Shown here one piece after another: positions 34,454-42,770 of a DNA stretch of 64,000 nt. Position 1 is the first letter of the stretch. Each line of letters opens with the position of its first letter. A program made the translations under genes and the position numbers. This DNA comes from CAVRXQ01 sp963725215 (lineage in GTDB: Bacteria > Actinomycetota > Acidimicrobiia > Acidimicrobiales > Bog-793), in assembly GCA_963725215.1 (NCBI GenBank), contig CAVRXQ010000007.1:310001-374000 (forward strand). Reading direction: 5' to 3'. The notes under the pieces are model-generated. The model saw only the letters and a program-made list of their open reading frames with translations. It searched no databases and was not told where the DNA came from.

Positions 34454-35634
34454 ATGACCGCAAAGATTCGACGATGGCGCGCGCCTTTCGCGATCGCGAG
34501 CGTGGTGCTCACAGCGTTGCTTGGCGCGGTGGAATCAGTTTCGGAGAACTCGTCGGCTTCCGAAAACCTTCCCGTTTCCTCGTTCGCGACGTCGATCTCG
34601 ATCGGTGGGTCGACCTATACCGCGATCCCGATGGGCGACCTCGGCGACCCGGCGAACACCTTTTGGCAGCTATTTGCTCTGTCGGGGGGGACCTCGCGAT
34701 GGCGCCTCGAGACGCCGACGGGCGTCGCCGACAACGGTGGGCTCGTCATCGAAGGCGGCGCCCCTTCCGCGCTAACCGTCGCGTTCCGTCCGAGCAACGA
34801 CCTCAAGTTCACGCCGATCGCCGTTCTCGGCGCCGGCTCGAGCTGGTCGAGCGCGGGGTTGATCCCCGCTGGCCTGGTCGCGGCGCCGGACGCGTTCGTC
34901 GGGTCGGCGAAGACGTCGTATGCCGCGGTGTCCGAAGGAGGGGGCGCGGTCTGGCGATCGAAATCGGGCGGCACCGAGTGGGCGCCTATCGGCTCCGCCC
35001 GATCGCTCACCGCCATCGCGTCGGGCAGCTGCAGGGTGGTCGGTGTGCGCGCCCTCGCCACGAACTCGGGCCTGCCCTTGTACACCGGCGCGACCTGCGC
35101 GAGCGGCGACCGCGCGGGAATTTTCGAGTTCTCCGACTCGTCGTGGCGCGCCGTCGGGCCGAAGCTCGGAGCTCTCGGGCGCCACGCGTCGCGCGCGGTC
35201 CTCACGCTTGCGGCTTCCTCGGGCTCGCTCTCGGCCGTCGTCGCGACTTCGACGAGTTCGAAGACAGATCTCCTTATCGCCCATTCGACATCGGCGGGAG
35301 CGTCGTGGTCGACATCGCCGACACTTCGCCTTGCTTCGTCGGCGAGCATCGTGTCGGTTGGTTCGGTCGGGGCGGCGGGCGGCGGCGCTACGTCATGTGG
35401 CGCGCATCCGACCTTTATGGCGCGATCTCGACTGGCGCGGGCCGTTGGGCAGTGCTTCCGAAGCTGCCCGGTGCGGCGCTGACGCTCGCATTACCAGGAG
35501 GCGCGTCTGGTCCCATCTTTGTGCTCGGGGGACACCACTCGACGTTCGAATCGTGGCGACTCGACCCGCGCACGCGTCGCTGGGTCGAGGCGGAAACGAT
35601 CGCCGTGCCGATCATCTACGGATCATCGGGATGA
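34454..35634 (+). CDS. exported protein of unknown function, frame broken near 35375
   Basis: ATG 34454 starts a protein with a signal-type N-terminus (RRWRAPFAIASVVLTALLGAV), rich in Ser/Gly/Ala. Repeated AVLG, SSWSSAG and GGGAVWRSKSGG stretches resemble sialidase or beta-propeller blades. Near 35360-35395, in a GGCGGC run, the coherent sequence moves to another frame and continues as WRASDLYGAIS and FVLGGHHSTFESWRLDP to TGA 35632-35634. One missing base would explain it and give 393 aa. The original frame otherwise stops at 35482 with an unconvincing tail. Family unknown. It lies 9 bp after the SCO-fusion gene, so it may belong with it. Confidence 0.6.
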
Positions 35635-35671
35635 ACTCCCTCTTACGATCGTGGGACGTGAGGCTGGGCTC

Positions 35672-36160
35672 GTGAAGGAGCAGTTGCCGAAGCACCGGCG
35701 CCACCGTTCGATCACCGCCGCCTCTTTGTCGTTGCTGCTCCTTCTTGCTCTCGGCGAAACCGCGGCCGCGGCGGGCGGCGAAACCGCCGCGAGGACATCT
35801 CGCGCGCCATCCGGTGTCGCAAACACGACGGCGAAGACCAAAGTGATGACGTGTTCGGGTAAGGCCGTATACGAGCCGAAGAGCTACGTCGTTTACTGCG
35901 CCGACGCGAACGGGATTCTTCTGCAGATCCATTGGTCGTCGTGGCGGAACGCCACTGCCAGCGCGACGGCAACCTACTCCGCGAACGACTGCAAGCCGTA
36001 TTGCGCAGCGGGGAAGTTCATCCGCTACAAGGCGGGAGTGTTGCTTTTGCGCCCCAAGGAGACGAAGTACGGATCGCTCTTTAGTGAACTCGAGATCACC
36101 TACCTGCGGGGCCACGAGACGGTGATCCTGCGTCAATCGCTACCGCTGAAGCCGCTTTGA
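35672..36160 (+). CDS. secreted protein of unknown function
   Basis: 162 aa from GTG 35672 (GTGAGG at 35658-35663). A signal peptide (RSITAASLSLLLLLALGETAAAA) precedes a domain of about 115 residues with CSGKAVYEPKSYVVYCADANG, IHWSSW and DCKPYCAAGKF. The four cysteines and the HWSSW motif match a widespread family of small actinobacterial secreted proteins without known function. It lies 37 bp after the frame-broken exported protein. The frame is open further upstream, but residues there are not signal-like. Confidence 0.8.
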   Translation: MKEQLPKHRRHRSITAASLSLLLLLALGETAAAAGGETAARTSRAPSGVANTTAKTKVMTCSGKAVYEPKSYVVYCADANGILLQIHWSSWRNATASATATYSANDCKPYCAAGKFIRYKAGVLLLRPKETKYGSLFSELEITYLRGHETVILRQSLPLKPL

Positions 36161-36230
36161 GCGCGAGACGCGCCTTGGCGAGATGGTCGCGTGAGGTAGC
36201 CGCCGAAGCACGTCGCGGTAGCCTTCGCGT

Positions 36231-36803
36231 GTGGCAGACCAGGCGCACTTCGTCGACGATGCGATGGAGTTCATGCCGTCGCTCTACACGGCGGCAATGC
36301 GCATGACCCGCAACCCCGCCGACGCGGAGGATCTCGTCCAAGAGACCTACCTGAAGGCATATCGCGCCTACGGCTCGTTCCAAGAGGGCACGAACTTGAA
36401 GGCGTGGCTCTACCGGATCCTCACGAACACCTTCATCAACTCCTACCGCGCGAAATCGCGCCGCCCTGAGGAGTCCGACGTCGCCGACGTCGAGGAGCTG
36501 TATCTCTACCACCGCCTCGTCGGAGATGGCGTCTCATCGACGGGGAGATCGGCGGAGGACGTCGCTCTCGACCAGTTCACCGACGCCGAGGTGAAAGAGG
36601 CGATCGAATCGCTACCCGACGCCTTTCGCATGACCGTGCTCTTAGCGGACGTCGAAGGTTTTACCTACAAAGAGATTGCCGAGATCACCGAGGTTCCGAT
36701 CGGGACGGTGATGAGCCGGCTGCATCGCGGAAGAGGGGCGCTGCAAAAGGCGTTGCACGAATACGGCATGAAACGAGGGCTCGTCGAGGCAGAGCCGGTA
36801 TGA
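36231..36803 (+). CDS. ECF sigma factor, SigR/SigH-like
   Basis: 190 aa. Region 2 is FVDDAMEFMPSLYTAAMRMTRNPADAEDLVQETYLKAYRAYGSFQEGTNLKAWLYRILTN-like, and region 4 is LPDAFRMTVLLADVEGFTYKEIAEITEVPIGTVMSRLHRGR-like. The NxKAWLYRI stretch and the following zinc anti-sigma gene are typical of the SigR/SigH oxidative-stress group. Such factors direct thioredoxin, mycothiol, Clp and protein-repair genes. I saw no GGGAAT/GTT-type promoter upstream of this gene. GTG 36231 start. Confidence 0.88.
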   Translation: MADQAHFVDDAMEFMPSLYTAAMRMTRNPADAEDLVQETYLKAYRAYGSFQEGTNLKAWLYRILTNTFINSYRAKSRRPEESDVADVEELYLYHRLVGDGVSSTGRSAEDVALDQFTDAEVKEAIESLPDAFRMTVLLADVEGFTYKEIAEITEVPIGTVMSRLHRGRGALQKALHEYGMKRGLVEAEPV

Positions 36804-36882
36804 CTGTTATTGGGCACCGGGGCGAGCCTCGGTGCAGGGACATTCGCCGGGGGGGCGAGGCGGTCACGGAGGTGGGGGAAAA

Positions 36883-37164
36883 ATGAGCGATCAAGTGGGC
36901 GACGCGGCGAGCATGACCGCGCAGCTCGACTGCACCGAGACCGTCCGGCGCCTCTACAACTTTCTCGACGGCGAGTTGACCGAGGAGCGCCGACAGAACA
37001 TCCGGCACCACCTCGACCACTGTGGGCCCTGCGAGGAGGTCTTCGTGTTCGAGGCCGAGCTGCGCAAGGTGATCGCGGACAGGTGCAAAGACCGCGTTCC
37101 CGATCAGCTTCGACAGCGGATCGCTGACGCGATCGACCACGAACGGCTGAATCCGACCGGCTGA
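36883..37164 (+). CDS. zinc-binding anti-sigma factor (RsrA-like)
   Basis: 93 aa from ATG 36883, preceded by GGAGGTGGGGG. It has the HxxxCxxC zinc motif in IRHHLDHCGPCEEV and an upstream Cys in QLDCTETVRR, matching the mycothiol-system anti-sigma factors. In the family, oxidation of the Cys pair ejects zinc and frees the sigma factor. It follows the sigma gene by 79 bp. A further Cys in DRCKDR completes the usual set. A start at ATG 36913 would also keep all motifs. Confidence 0.88.
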   Translation: MSDQVGDAASMTAQLDCTETVRRLYNFLDGELTEERRQNIRHHLDHCGPCEEVFVFEAELRKVIADRCKDRVPDQLRQRIADAIDHERLNPTG

Positions 37165-37176
37165 ACGCGTCGCTCA

Positions 37177-39153
37177 GTGGATCCGATCGACGACGCAACC
37201 GCGACCGATCCCGTCGCGTGGAATGTCGCGTTGCGCATCGTCAACGAAATCGCCCGCTTCCAATCACCGCTCGAGCCGGCTGCACGCCGCGCGCTCGACG
37301 AGGACTTCGAGGAAGCGACGACGCAAGCGGAACGCATCGTCGAAGAGGTCACCGGCCTGCACTCGGCGTTCGGTCCCACGCGCTCGGTCGTCATCGATCG
37401 GGCCGGGTGGGGAGAAGCGAACATCGGCTCACTGAGGCGTCTTTTGGCGCCGGTCGGGCGCAAGCTCGCTGAGCAGGATTCGTCCCAACGGCGCGCCCTC
37501 TCTCCTGCTGCGAAGGCCGCGGCCGGCGTCGAGATCGGCGCGCTGCTCGGTTGGATGTCGTCCCGGGTCCTCGGCCAATACGACCTGATGCCGAACGACG
37601 CCGACGCGACGGGAGGTCTCGTCTACTTCGTCGGCCCGAACGTCGTCTCGCTCGAGCGACGGTTCGGATTCGACCCGCGCCAGTTTCGCTTGTGGCTCGC
37701 GCTGCACGAGGTCACCCACCGCCTGCAGTTCACCGGCGTTCCGTGGATGCGGGCGCACTTCGTCGGCCTCGTCGAGCGTGGGACGACGAGCGGTCTCCCG
37801 GACATCCGTGAGGTGATCGCAGGGCTGCGGCGCGCCGCGGCCCAGTTCTGGGAAGGGATCAACCCTCTGGCGGATGGCGGAGTCGTCGGCCTCATCGCCT
37901 CCTCGGAGCAGCTGGCGACGTTGCGCGACGCCCAGGCGCTGATGAGCCTGCTCGAGGGCCACGCCGAGGCGGTGATGTCACGGGCAGGCACCGAGGCGAT
38001 CCCCGACGCGAGGCGCTTCGCCGAGGTTCTCGCCGAGCGCCGAGCGAGCGCAAGGGGTGTCGTCAAGTTCGCCCAGCAAGCGCTCGGCATCGAAGCGAAG
38101 CTGCGCCAGTACGCGGACGGCAGCCGGTTCATCGCCGCCGTCGAGAAGGCGGGCGGCCCGGAACTGTTCGCCAAGGTGTGGGAGTCGCCCGAGTGGCTGC
38201 CGAGCCTGGAAGAGATCCGCTCCCCGGAGCGCTGGATCGCCCCGCGAGTGGCGTGTCGAGCCCGAGCGGTTAGGGGTTTGCTCTCCGACCAGGCCGCGGC
38301 GTTGCTTGGACGCTGCGCGTTCCCACCCCGGGGGAGCGAGATCGACTGCGCTGTTTCGGGCGGTCCGGACTCGCTCGCCCTGCTCGTGCTGGCGGTCGCG
38401 GCCGGCTGCGAAGTGACCGCCTACCACGTCGACCACGGCCTGCGTGACGGATCTGAGCGAGAGGCCGAGATCGTCCGGCGCAACGCCGAGGTGGTCGGGG
38501 CGCGCTTCGTCGCGCTGCGCGTCGAAGTTGCGCCGGGTGCGAACTTGGAGGCGCGCGCCCGAGCGGCGCGTTTTTCGGCGCTGCCCCCCGGCGTCGCGAC
38601 GGGGCACACCGCGGACGACCAAGCAGAGACGGTGCTGTTGAACCTCGTGCGAGGCGCCGGCGCGGACGGCCTCGTCGGGATGCGGCTCGGTCGGAGGCAT
38701 CCGATCCTCAAGCTACGGCGCGAAGAGACTGAGCGAGTCGTGGAATCGATGCGGCTCGAGGTCGTCCGGGACCCTTCCAACACCGACCGAACCTTTCGAC
38801 GCAACCGCGTTCGCAGCGAGCTCGTTCCGCTTTTGTCCGAGATCGCCTCACGTGACGTCGTCGCGGTGATCTCTCGCCAGTGCGAACTCATCGCGGACGA
38901 CGTCGCGATGCTCGATTCGCTGGCATCGGCGATCGACGCGACCGACGCGAGGCAGCTCTCATCGGCACCGGTCGCGCTGGCGCGACGTTCGGTGCACGCG
39001 TGGCTGAAAGACATCAGTGGCTCCACGCTGCCGCCCGACTCCGCCGCCGTCGAGCGGGTGCTCTCTGTCGCGCGCGGAGATGCGCTGGCGTGCGAGATCT
39101 CCGGCGGCACGCGCATTCGCCGCCACCGGGGCCGCCTCGTCGCTGGCGTCTAG
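37177..39153 (+). CDS. tilS: fusion of DUF2342 zincin and tRNA(Ile)-lysidine synthase
   Basis: 658 aa in a single open frame from GTG 37177. Residues 1-355 are a DUF2342-type zinc-dependent protein with H177EVTH181 and a second conserved EGHAE at 260-264. Residues 365-658 are TilS: PP-loop SGGPDS (394-399), AYHVDHGLRDGSEREA, GHTADDQAETVLLNLVRGAGADGL and NTDRTFRRNRVRSEL. TilS makes lysidine in tRNA-Ile(CAU). In actinobacteria these are normally neighbouring separate genes. No internal start with a ribosome site is obvious at the junction, so a two-enzyme polypeptide is likely. No ftsH lies downstream as it often does. Confidence 0.88.
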   Translation: MDPIDDATATDPVAWNVALRIVNEIARFQSPLEPAARRALDEDFEEATTQAERIVEEVTGLHSAFGPTRSVVIDRAGWGEANIGSLRRLLAPVGRKLAEQDSSQRRALSPAAKAAAGVEIGALLGWMSSRVLGQYDLMPNDADATGGLVYFVGPNVVSLERRFGFDPRQFRLWLALHEVTHRLQFTGVPWMRAHFVGLVERGTTSGLPDIREVIAGLRRAAAQFWEGINPLADGGVVGLIASSEQLATLRDAQALMSLLEGHAEAVMSRAGTEAIPDARRFAEVLAERRASARGVVKFAQQALGIEAKLRQYADGSRFIAAVEKAGGPELFAKVWESPEWLPSLEEIRSPERWIAPRVACRARAVRGLLSDQAAALLGRCAFPPRGSEIDCAVSGGPDSLALLVLAVAAGCEVTAYHVDHGLRDGSEREAEIVRRNAEVVGARFVALRVEVAPGANLEARARAARFSALPPGVATGHTADDQAETVLLNLVRGAGADGLVGMRLGRRHPILKLRREETERVVESMRLEVVRDPSNTDRTFRRNRVRSELVPLLSEIASRDVVAVISRQCELIADDVAMLDSLASAIDATDARQLSSAPVALARRSVHAWLKDISGSTLPPDSAAVERVLSVARGDALACEISGGTRIRRHRGRLVAGV

Positions 39154-39224
39154 GAGCCGGCCACCGATCCGTGGGAGAGAATCGGCAGGTCGAACGCCGA
39201 ACGCGAGCTATTAGGGTCGGATCG

Positions 39225-39797
39225 ATGCAAGGAGACCTGAACGCTGAGTGGGACGCGTCCGACGGTGTCGAGCTCGGACCGGTCCTCGTCTCACAAGAAG
39301 AGATCACAAAGCGTGTTGGTGAACTCGGTGCCGAGATCACCCGCGACTACTCCGGTCGCCCTCCGTTGCTCATCGGGGTGTTGAAGGGCGCGTTCGTCTT
39401 CATGGCGGATCTCGCCCGGGCGATCGATCTCCCTGTCGAGATGGACTTCATGGCTGTTTCCTCGTACGGGACGGCGACGAAGACGAGTGGCATCGTGCGC
39501 ATCGTGAAGGACTTGGACGTCGACCTCGTCGATCGGCACGTGCTCATCGTCGAGGACATCGTCGACAGTGGCCTCACGCTGTCGTACTTGAAGCGCGGGC
39601 TTGCCGCGCAGGGCCCGGCCAGTCTCGAAGTCTGCGCGCTGTTGTTGAAACTCGGCCTGCAAAGGGTCGATCTCAAGATCGCCTACGTCGGCTTCGAGAT
39701 CCCCCCGGACTTCGTCGTCGGCTACGGCCTCGACATCGCGGAGCGCTATCGCAATCTGCCCGACGTTCGCCTCGTGAAAGGGGCACCGACCGAATGA
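39225..39797 (+). CDS. hpt: hypoxanthine phosphoribosyltransferase
   Basis: 190 aa from ATG 39225. LLIGVLKGAFVFMADLARAI and MDFMAVSSYG are the pyrophosphate and purine loops, and VLIVEDIVDSGLTLSYL is the PRPP-binding motif. FEIPPDFVVGYGLDIAERYRNLP is the C-terminal purine-site segment. It salvages hypoxanthine and guanine to nucleotides. The order tilS-hpt is a conserved actinobacterial pair. The stop overlaps folE as ATGA. Confidence 0.95.
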   Translation: MQGDLNAEWDASDGVELGPVLVSQEEITKRVGELGAEITRDYSGRPPLLIGVLKGAFVFMADLARAIDLPVEMDFMAVSSYGTATKTSGIVRIVKDLDVDLVDRHVLIVEDIVDSGLTLSYLKRGLAAQGPASLEVCALLLKLGLQRVDLKIAYVGFEIPPDFVVGYGLDIAERYRNLPDVRLVKGAPTE

Positions 39798-40387
39798 ACC
39801 CGAACGGCGAAGCCTCGGTCGGCGTCGACGTCAAGCGCGCCGCGTCGGCGATCAGAGAGCTGCTGTTCGCGATCGGGGAGGACCCCGACCGCTCGGGTCT
39901 CGTCGACACGCCGATCCGCGTCGCCGAGATGTACGCGGAGCTCCTATCAGGGATGACCGAGATGGCCGGGTCCCACCTCGAGGTGACCTTCTCGTCGGAC
40001 CACGACGAGATGGTGATGGTGAAGGACATTCCCTTCGCCTCGATGTGCGAGCACCACCTCGTCCCGTTCCTCGGAAAAGCCCACGTCGCGTACATCCCGA
40101 ACGAGGAGGGTCGGATCACCGGCCTTTCGAAGCTCGCCCGCCTCGTCGACACCCACTCCCACAAGCTCCAGGTCCAAGAGCGCTTGACGGCCGAGATCGC
40201 CGAGACGATCGAGGAATCGCTCTCGCCGCGGGGCACCTTGGTCGTCATCGAGGCGGAGCACCTTTGCATGACGATCCGCGGAGTGAAAAAGCCCGGCGCG
40301 ATGACGATCACTTCGGCGGTGCGGGGGCTGTTCCGCTCCGATCCGGCGACGCGTTCAGAGGCCATGGCGTTCGTCCGCTCTCTCTAG
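39794..40387 (+). CDS. folE: GTP cyclohydrolase I
   Basis: 197 aa, first step of folate synthesis (GTP to dihydroneopterin triphosphate). Zinc and catalytic residues are visible in IPFASMCEHHLVPFLGKAHVAYIP (Cys, His-His) and AEHLCMTIRGVKKPGA (Cys). QVQERLTAEIAETI and the final TRSEAMAFVRS are the usual closing motifs. It is translationally coupled to hpt. The following 70 bp before folP show no promoter I can defend. Confidence 0.96.
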   Translation: MNPNGEASVGVDVKRAASAIRELLFAIGEDPDRSGLVDTPIRVAEMYAELLSGMTEMAGSHLEVTFSSDHDEMVMVKDIPFASMCEHHLVPFLGKAHVAYIPNEEGRITGLSKLARLVDTHSHKLQVQERLTAEIAETIEESLSPRGTLVVIEAEHLCMTIRGVKKPGAMTITSAVRGLFRSDPATRSEAMAFVRSL

Positions 40388-40460
40388 TAGTTCACGCGTC
40401 GTCCCAGGTCGGGGGCGAGTTCGGAGAATTCGTCCCAGATGCCGCCAGTAGTCTGGAATC

Positions 40461-41267
40461 GTGCAACCCCTCGTCATGGGCGTCTTGAACGTCACCCCCG
40501 ACTCGTTCTTCGACGGGGGCCGGTATTTCACCCTCGAGCACGCGATCTCCCGCGGCCGTGAAATGTTCGAACAGGGCGCCGACATCGTGGACGTCGGTGG
40601 TGAATCGAGCCGACCCGGCGCGGCGCCCGTTGCGCTCGGAGAAGAGCTCCGCCGGGTGCTCCCGGTGATCGAGGCACTCGCCGCGTCGGGGCGGCGGGTT
40701 TCGATCGACACGATGAAGCCCGAGGTCGCCGAGGCGGCCTGCCGGGCGGGCGCGACACTCGTGAATGACGTCGCCGGCCGTTGCGTCGAGGTCGCGCAGA
40801 GCGCTCGTGCGGGGATCGTCGTGATGCATATGAAGGGCGACCCGCAGACGATGCAGGTCGATCCCCACTACGACGACGTCGTCTCGGAGGTGTTCGTCGC
40901 GCTCGACGCCAAAGCGCGAGCCGCCCACGATTCCGGGATCGCCGAGGTCTACGTCGACCCCGGAATCGGCTTCGGAAAGACGCTCGAACACAATCTCGCG
41001 CTCCTCGCCGCGCTGGCGGACCTCGTCAAAAAGGGAGAGCCTGTGCTCGTCGGGACGAGTCGCAAGTCCTTCCTCGGACGCTTGTTATCCGGAACTGGCG
41101 AGCCCCCGCGCCCGCCCGCCGAGCGTTTCGAAGGGTCGCTCGCCACGGCTGTGTGGGCGATGGCGTGTGGCTGCGCAATCGTGCGTGCCCACGACGTCTT
41201 GGAGACCGCCCAGGCGGCGCGACTCGTCGGTGACGTCGAACTCGCGACGGCGGGAGACACGCGATGA
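40461..41267 (+). CDS. folP: dihydropteroate synthase
   Basis: 268 aa. Family signatures: VMGVLNVTPDSFFDGGRY, ADIVDVGGESSRPGA, VSIDTMKPEVA, LVNDVAGR and VLVGTSRKSFLGRLL. It joins pterin pyrophosphate and p-aminobenzoate and is the sulfonamide target. GTG 40461 start. The stop overlaps the next gene as ATGA. Confidence 0.96.
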   Translation: MQPLVMGVLNVTPDSFFDGGRYFTLEHAISRGREMFEQGADIVDVGGESSRPGAAPVALGEELRRVLPVIEALAASGRRVSIDTMKPEVAEAACRAGATLVNDVAGRCVEVAQSARAGIVVMHMKGDPQTMQVDPHYDDVVSEVFVALDAKARAAHDSGIAEVYVDPGIGFGKTLEHNLALLAALADLVKKGEPVLVGTSRKSFLGRLLSGTGEPPRPPAERFEGSLATAVWAMACGCAIVRAHDVLETAQAARLVGDVELATAGDTR

Positions 41268-41847
41268 GGGGGCGCTGGGCGGCCGGCATCGTGCCCCGCA
41301 ACTTCTCCTGGATCATCAAAGGTCACCTCGCGGTGAGCGAGCGCCCCGGCGGCTCCGCTCCGGTCCATCGCCGGGTCCGCCGCCAAGAGGAGATCCTGTG
41401 GCTGCGGGGTCAGGGGTTCACGAAGATCGTCTCGTTGCTTCCCTCGCCGCACAACCTGCACGCCTACGAGGAGCTCGGCATCGCGCACGAGCATGTCCCG
41501 ATGGCGATCCACGACGATCCGATGCCAACCCTCCTCGATCTGTATCCGGCGCTCCTGCGCTGGATGTACGGCGGGGAGCGGGTCCTCGTCCACCAGGACC
41601 AGCTCGACGAGCGCCTCGCGGGCGTGCTCGGCGGCTTCCTTTATTGGAGCGGGATGGTGCCCGAGCTCCCGCTTGCGATCTCGGCGATCGAGAACCTGTT
41701 GCGGCGCCAGCTCGGCGCCGCCGGACGGACGATCGCCACGCTCGCCATCGAGATCCCCCCTCCGACCGAAGAGGACAGGCGCCGGCCCGAGCGGCCGTCT
41801 GAAGCGGTTTTGACCGCGATCCGCGGAGGGGCGGCTCGGACCGGTGA
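41264..41847 (+). CDS. dual-specificity-phosphatase-like protein with a replaced catalytic Cys
   Basis: ATG 41264 (ATGA overlap with folP) begins a domain of about 160 residues with a cysteine-phosphatase fold: PRNFSWIIKGHLAVSERPGG, GFTKIVSLLP, HVPMAIHDDP as the general-acid loop, then GGERVLVHQDQLDERLAGV. The signature H-C-x5-R reads H110-Q111-x5-R117, so the nucleophile is gone and only Arg remains. The frame has no stop until 42760. Adding one G at the GGAGGGG run near 41825 gives a stop at 41845-41847 overlapping the next start as GTGA (194 aa). A binding or regulatory role is likelier than catalysis. The 3' end is uncertain. Confidence 0.6.
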
Positions 41848-42380
41848 TCGAGCTGCCTCGCGCCGTCCCCATCGACGAGCCCGAAGAGGCCCTCGAGGTC
41901 GAAGTGGAGACCGGGTCGCCGGCTCCGACGGTCGCCCAGGCGTCGACTCGGCGCCCAACTGGCGAAAAAGTCTCCGGGCGCGCACCAACACGACGAACAT
42001 CGCAACGCTCCAATCGCCCGGCGACTTCGACGCGTCGAGCCGCGGCGAAAAAGGTGACGAAACAAACGGCCAAACGTGGCGCCGCGAAGTCCGCCAAAAC
42101 GAAGAAGGGGTCCGCGAAGTCGACTGCGGCCAGGCGGGCCTCGACGTCGACTCGTGCCGCCAACACGCGCAAGGCCGCGGCCAAGTCGCCTGCCCGACGC
42201 GTGACGACACTGCGAGGGGCGGGCTCGGCTCGCGCCGCTTCGTCGTCGTCTCGGTCGTCCGCGGCGCGTTCGACGCAGCGAACATCGCTCGCGAAGCGTG
42301 CGAGCGCGACGGGCGCGAAACGTACCTCGATCTCGAGTCGGGCTTCGACCACCCGTCGCAAGTCGGCGGGGAACGCGTGA
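41844..42380 (+). CDS. histone-H1-like Lys/Ala/Arg-rich basic protein
   Basis: 178 aa from GTG 41844 after GGAGGGG at 41825-41831. The first 30 residues are acidic (DEPEEALEVEVETGS). The rest is Ala, Lys, Arg, Ser and Thr with AAKK, AKSAKTKKGSAKS and KAAAKSPARR units, like the tails of bacterial H1-like or HupB proteins. Codon third positions are GC-rich in this frame, whereas the overlapping frame gives an ordinary-looking shadow. The stop overlaps folB as GTGA, which supports this frame. It may be a separate nucleic-acid-binding protein or, if the break near 41825 is a real frameshift, the tail of the preceding protein. Confidence 0.62.
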   Translation: MIELPRAVPIDEPEEALEVEVETGSPAPTVAQASTRRPTGEKVSGRAPTRRTSQRSNRPATSTRRAAAKKVTKQTAKRGAAKSAKTKKGSAKSTAARRASTSTRAANTRKAAAKSPARRVTTLRGAGSARAASSSSRSSAARSTQRTSLAKRASATGAKRTSISSRASTTRRKSAGNA

Positions 42381-42760
42381 GCGACGCGATCGAGATTCGT
42401 GGGCTGCGGGTGCTCGGTACCCACGGTGTGCTCGCCGAAGAAGTCACACGGCCACAACCCTTCGAGGTCGATCTCGAGCTCGCGACGCCGCTTCGCGCCG
42501 CGGGGAGTTCCGACGACCTCGACGCGACGGTCGACTACGGGTCGGTCGTCGAGACCGTGCGCAAATTGGTCGAGACTTCGCACTTCCAGCTCTTGGAGTC
42601 GCTCGCCGACACGATCGCGGAGGCGGTGCTCACCGATTCGCGCATCGACGCGGTGACCGTTTGGGTGCGGAAGTTGCGACCCCCGCTCGCGGCCGACGTC
42701 GAGACGGTTGGCGTCCGCATCACAAGGGGCCGCGACGACACTTTGCGCCCGCAGCGCTGA
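42377..42760 (+). CDS. folB: dihydroneopterin aldolase
   Basis: 127 aa from GTG 42377. Motifs are IEIRGLRVLGTHGVLAEE, QPFEVDLEL, TVDYGSVVETVRKLVETSHFQLLESLADTIAE and WVRKLRPPLAADVETVGV, covering the pterin pocket and the catalytic region. It converts dihydroneopterin to 6-hydroxymethyldihydropterin. The same frame is open upstream to 41264, but the intervening part is a shadow of the basic protein, so I place the start at the GTGA overlap. Confidence 0.92.
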   Translation: MSDAIEIRGLRVLGTHGVLAEEVTRPQPFEVDLELATPLRAAGSSDDLDATVDYGSVVETVRKLVETSHFQLLESLADTIAEAVLTDSRIDAVTVWVRKLRPPLAADVETVGVRITRGRDDTLRPQR

Positions 42761-42770
42761 GGGCGATCCC

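Noticed and set aside
41264..42760. One continuous frame that would encode a phosphatase-linker-FolB fusion
   Set aside because: The middle third is a non-coherent shadow, another frame there codes a GC3-rich basic protein, and folB has its own GTG in a GTGA overlap.
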